DNA from: Phycisphaerales bacterium
GTDB lineage: Bacteria; Planctomycetota; Phycisphaerae; UBA1845
NCBI GenBank assembly: GCA_003597935.1
Contig: QZJT01000024.1
Coordinates: 1 to 51,532, forward strand
Length of the DNA stretch: 51,532 bases
Reading direction: 5' to 3'
The position numbers and the translations under genes were made by a program. Shown piece after piece: positions 49,875 through 51,532 of the stretch. The stretch's first letter is position 1; the number at the start of each line of letters is the position of its first letter. Under the pieces are notes generated by a model. It had not been told where the DNA came from. It did not search any database and saw only the letters and a program-made list of their open reading frames with translations.

Positions 49875-51425
49875 CTACCCGCAGGTGAACCGTTTTACGG
49901 TCTCCGCGCCGCACCCCCATTGCACGTTCGCCTCGCCTTCCCCCGGCGGCAGGCCGTCGAATCGAACGCGCGCCCGGCCGCGGCGGCTCAACGTGCCCGT
50001 CCTTACCGGCATCTGACCGACGGTAATCGCGTAGTCGTCGTTCGGCGCTCCGTTTCGCAGTGCCACCGTCAGTCGGCCTGCGCCGTTCCGAACGCGGCAC
50101 CGGGCTTTCCGTACCGCCTCGTCGCCGGTGCAGACCGGTACGCACGCGGACGTGTCGAACACATGTGCGGCGCCGGCGTCCAGCATGCCTTCCGCGTCCG
50201 CCAGATACGCTCCCACGATGGCCGTACCGCGGTGCCAGGCCGCCGCCGCACCGAGCGAATCGCCGCTGCCGGCCACGACGGCGGCCAGCGCGCCGCGTTC
50301 GACCCACGTGCCGAACTGCCGCCGGAACGCCGTCACCAGCCCGACGTTCGGCCGGCCATCGACCGCCGCGAACGGCGCCCCCGCCAGCAGCACGTTGGCC
50401 GAGAGCACGACCTCCAGCCCGAGGCCGTCGCCCGCGGCCGCACCCGGCCGGTGCAGCGTCGTCGCGTGCGTCCACCGGCCGTCGGCGAAGTCATAGAGGA
50501 ATACGCTCCCGGCGTCGCGGGCGACGTCGTCGCGGAAGTAAGCCCCCACCGCGGCCGTGCCGCCGTCCAGCGCCACCGACCATCCAAACCGGTCGTCGAG
50601 TTCGCGCCGGGGCGCGGTCAGCCTGGCCTCTTCGCTCCACTGGCCGTCGATCCGCCGGAACACGTAGGCCGCGCCCAGCCCGGGATCGAACTGTCCCGTG
50701 TTCTCGTCGCGGAACGCCCCGATGACCGCGGCGTCGCCGTCCAGCGATACGTCATTGCCGAAGCGCTCCCAGTCGGCGCCGTCAGACGCCGTCAGCTTCT
50801 GCGCCAGCGTCCACTCGCCGCCGCCTTGCTCGAAGACGTAGACCGCCCCGGCGTCGCGCCCCGCGTCGTCGTCGCCGATCGCACCGATGATGGCGGTATC
50901 GTCCTGGATCGCGACGGAGTAGCCGAACTGGTCGAAGGAGTCGCGCTGCTGGGCAACGAGCTTGTGCCGCTCGGTCCACGCCCGCCCGTCGAAGGTGAAC
51001 ACGTAGGCCGCGCCGGCGAATCCGCCTCCCTCGCCGTCGATGTGAGAGCCGATCAACATCGTCTCCGCAGGCCCGCCGGGCCGGCCGTCGATGGCGATGC
51101 GGATGCCGAACCCGTCGCGGGCTTCCGCGTCTGACGGCGTCAGCACCTGTACCGGCCGCCAGCGCCGTCCATCGTGGCGATAGACGTAGACCGCACCCGA
51201 ATCCTCGCCGGTGCCGTCCCGTTGCGGCGCACCGACCGCGATGGTGCCGCCATACGCGGCGACCGACCAGCCGAACCAGTCGCGGGCGCCGGGACCGTCG
51301 ATCGTCAGCGACTGTCTCGCGTCGGCGTCGCACGCCCCACATGCGGACTGCGCGTCGGACAAGGTGACCATCATGGCCAGTCCGACGGTGGTGATTACGG
51401 ACGTGCGGTTCTGCGCTGCACTCAT
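49875..51425 (-). CDS. Secreted FG-GAP repeat protein
   Basis: 516 residues from ATG 51425, ten bases after GGGAG; ATGs at 51434 and 51452 are alternatives. Signal peptide TTVGLAMMVTLSDAQSACG. Seven FG-GAP-like blades: DWFGWSVAAYGGTIAVGAPQ, DGFGIRIAID, DQFGYSVAIQDDTAIIGAIG, ERFGNDVSLDGDAAVIGAFR, DRFGWSVALDGGTAAVGAYF, DGLGLEVVLSANVLLAGAPF, DSLGAAAAWHRGTAIVGAYL, with GAVYVYR/GAAYVFR strands between, giving an integrin-like seven-bladed propeller. Residues ~433-516 (PVCTGDEAVRKARCRVRNG, LTVALRNGAPNDDY, RARVRFDGLPPGEGEANV, WGCGAETVKRFTC) are clearly homologous to the C-terminus of the protein at 5605-6114. Likely a surface or matrix protein. Confidence 0.87.
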   Translation of the reverse strand: MSAAQNRTSVITTVGLAMMVTLSDAQSACGACDADARQSLTIDGPGARDWFGWSVAAYGGTIAVGAPQRDGTGEDSGAVYVYRHDGRRWRPVQVLTPSDAEARDGFGIRIAIDGRPGGPAETMLIGSHIDGEGGGFAGAAYVFTFDGRAWTERHKLVAQQRDSFDQFGYSVAIQDDTAIIGAIGDDDAGRDAGAVYVFEQGGGEWTLAQKLTASDGADWERFGNDVSLDGDAAVIGAFRDENTGQFDPGLGAAYVFRRIDGQWSEEARLTAPRRELDDRFGWSVALDGGTAAVGAYFRDDVARDAGSVFLYDFADGRWTHATTLHRPGAAAGDGLGLEVVLSANVLLAGAPFAAVDGRPNVGLVTAFRRQFGTWVERGALAAVVAGSGDSLGAAAAWHRGTAIVGAYLADAEGMLDAGAAHVFDTSACVPVCTGDEAVRKARCRVRNGAGRLTVALRNGAPNDDYAITVGQMPVRTGTLSRRGRARVRFDGLPPGEGEANVQWGCGAETVKRFTCG

Positions 51426-51532
51426 GCCAGTCATGCTCCCTGTCCATGTCATGCGGCACTGTCGCCGACGGGGGAACCCTACCGCAGTCTCGCGAGATTG
51501 TAACGCAGCCCCTCAGCGCCCCGCCCCCCAAG

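Overview
The window is high-GC, densely coding bacterial DNA that looks like a planctomycete (Planctomycetota, perhaps Phycisphaerae or an uncultivated relative). The indications are an ECF sigma factor of the planctomycete SigX/TIGR02999 type paired with a Ser/Thr kinase, large secreted proteins opening with the FTYQG-type module, many sulfatase-like hydrolases, TGWKPVP- and RERKRPA-encoding intergenic repeats, a four-helix-bundle 'IVP-like' gene between repeats, and DUF2934. The assignment is inference; no rRNA is present. There is one tRNA (Leu-GAG). I saw no CRISPR array and no transposase.

Layout. 1-6 kb: a partial Ser/Thr kinase and its ECF sigma factor (minus strand), divergent from three secreted proteins (YadA-head-like protein, reprolysin-like metalloprotease, small exported protein). 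6-15 kb: housekeeping genes (typA, tRNA-Leu, a WD40-like secreted protein, ribBA, pgsA, an ABC exporter pair) separated by palindromic and tandem repeats, then a decayed gene. 15.9-23.7 kb: a tightly coupled four-gene cluster consisting of a lipoprotein with two fused sulfatase-like domains that both have Thr instead of the formylglycine Cys, a GT-C membrane glycosyltransferase, and two tandem arylsulfotransferase-like lipoproteins. These proteins share an LGYV-acidic motif. 23.9-27.4 kb: a metal-binding/DJ-1/TPR/intradiol-dioxygenase fusion, an AraC regulator and a DUF3592 protein.

27.5-49.8 kb is a heavy-metal (probably Cu/Ag) resistance island. On the minus strand are a triple-YHS protein, YHS-DUF2231, a TolC-like outer membrane protein, a CusB adaptor with metal-binding domains at both ends, a six-fold heavy-metal-binding-domain protein, a CusA pump and a small lipoprotein. 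On the plus strand are a PP2C-type phosphatase, an ECF sigma factor, a zinc-finger anti-sigma factor with a Cys/His-rich exported domain, a 31-residue Met-rich micropeptide, two redoxin-like proteins, a GT4 glycosyltransferase, a membrane protein, a methyltransferase and an HD-GYP protein. Four copies of one promoter motif (GGAAG core, 15-bp gap, GCATCTAA) precede the phosphatase-sigma operon, the anti-sigma gene, the redoxin pair and, on the opposite strand, the triple-YHS gene at the head of the Cus genes. I read this as one ECF regulon joining sensing, metal capture and efflux. The island is bracketed by inverted copies of a membrane-protein/methyltransferase gene pair.

The window ends with an FG-GAP repeat protein whose C-terminal domain recurs in two other secreted proteins at 5.9 and 9.9 kb, suggesting a common envelope-attachment or sorting module. 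Starts were chosen from ribosome binding sites, homology between paralogues and promoter positions; functions come from motif recognition by eye only.
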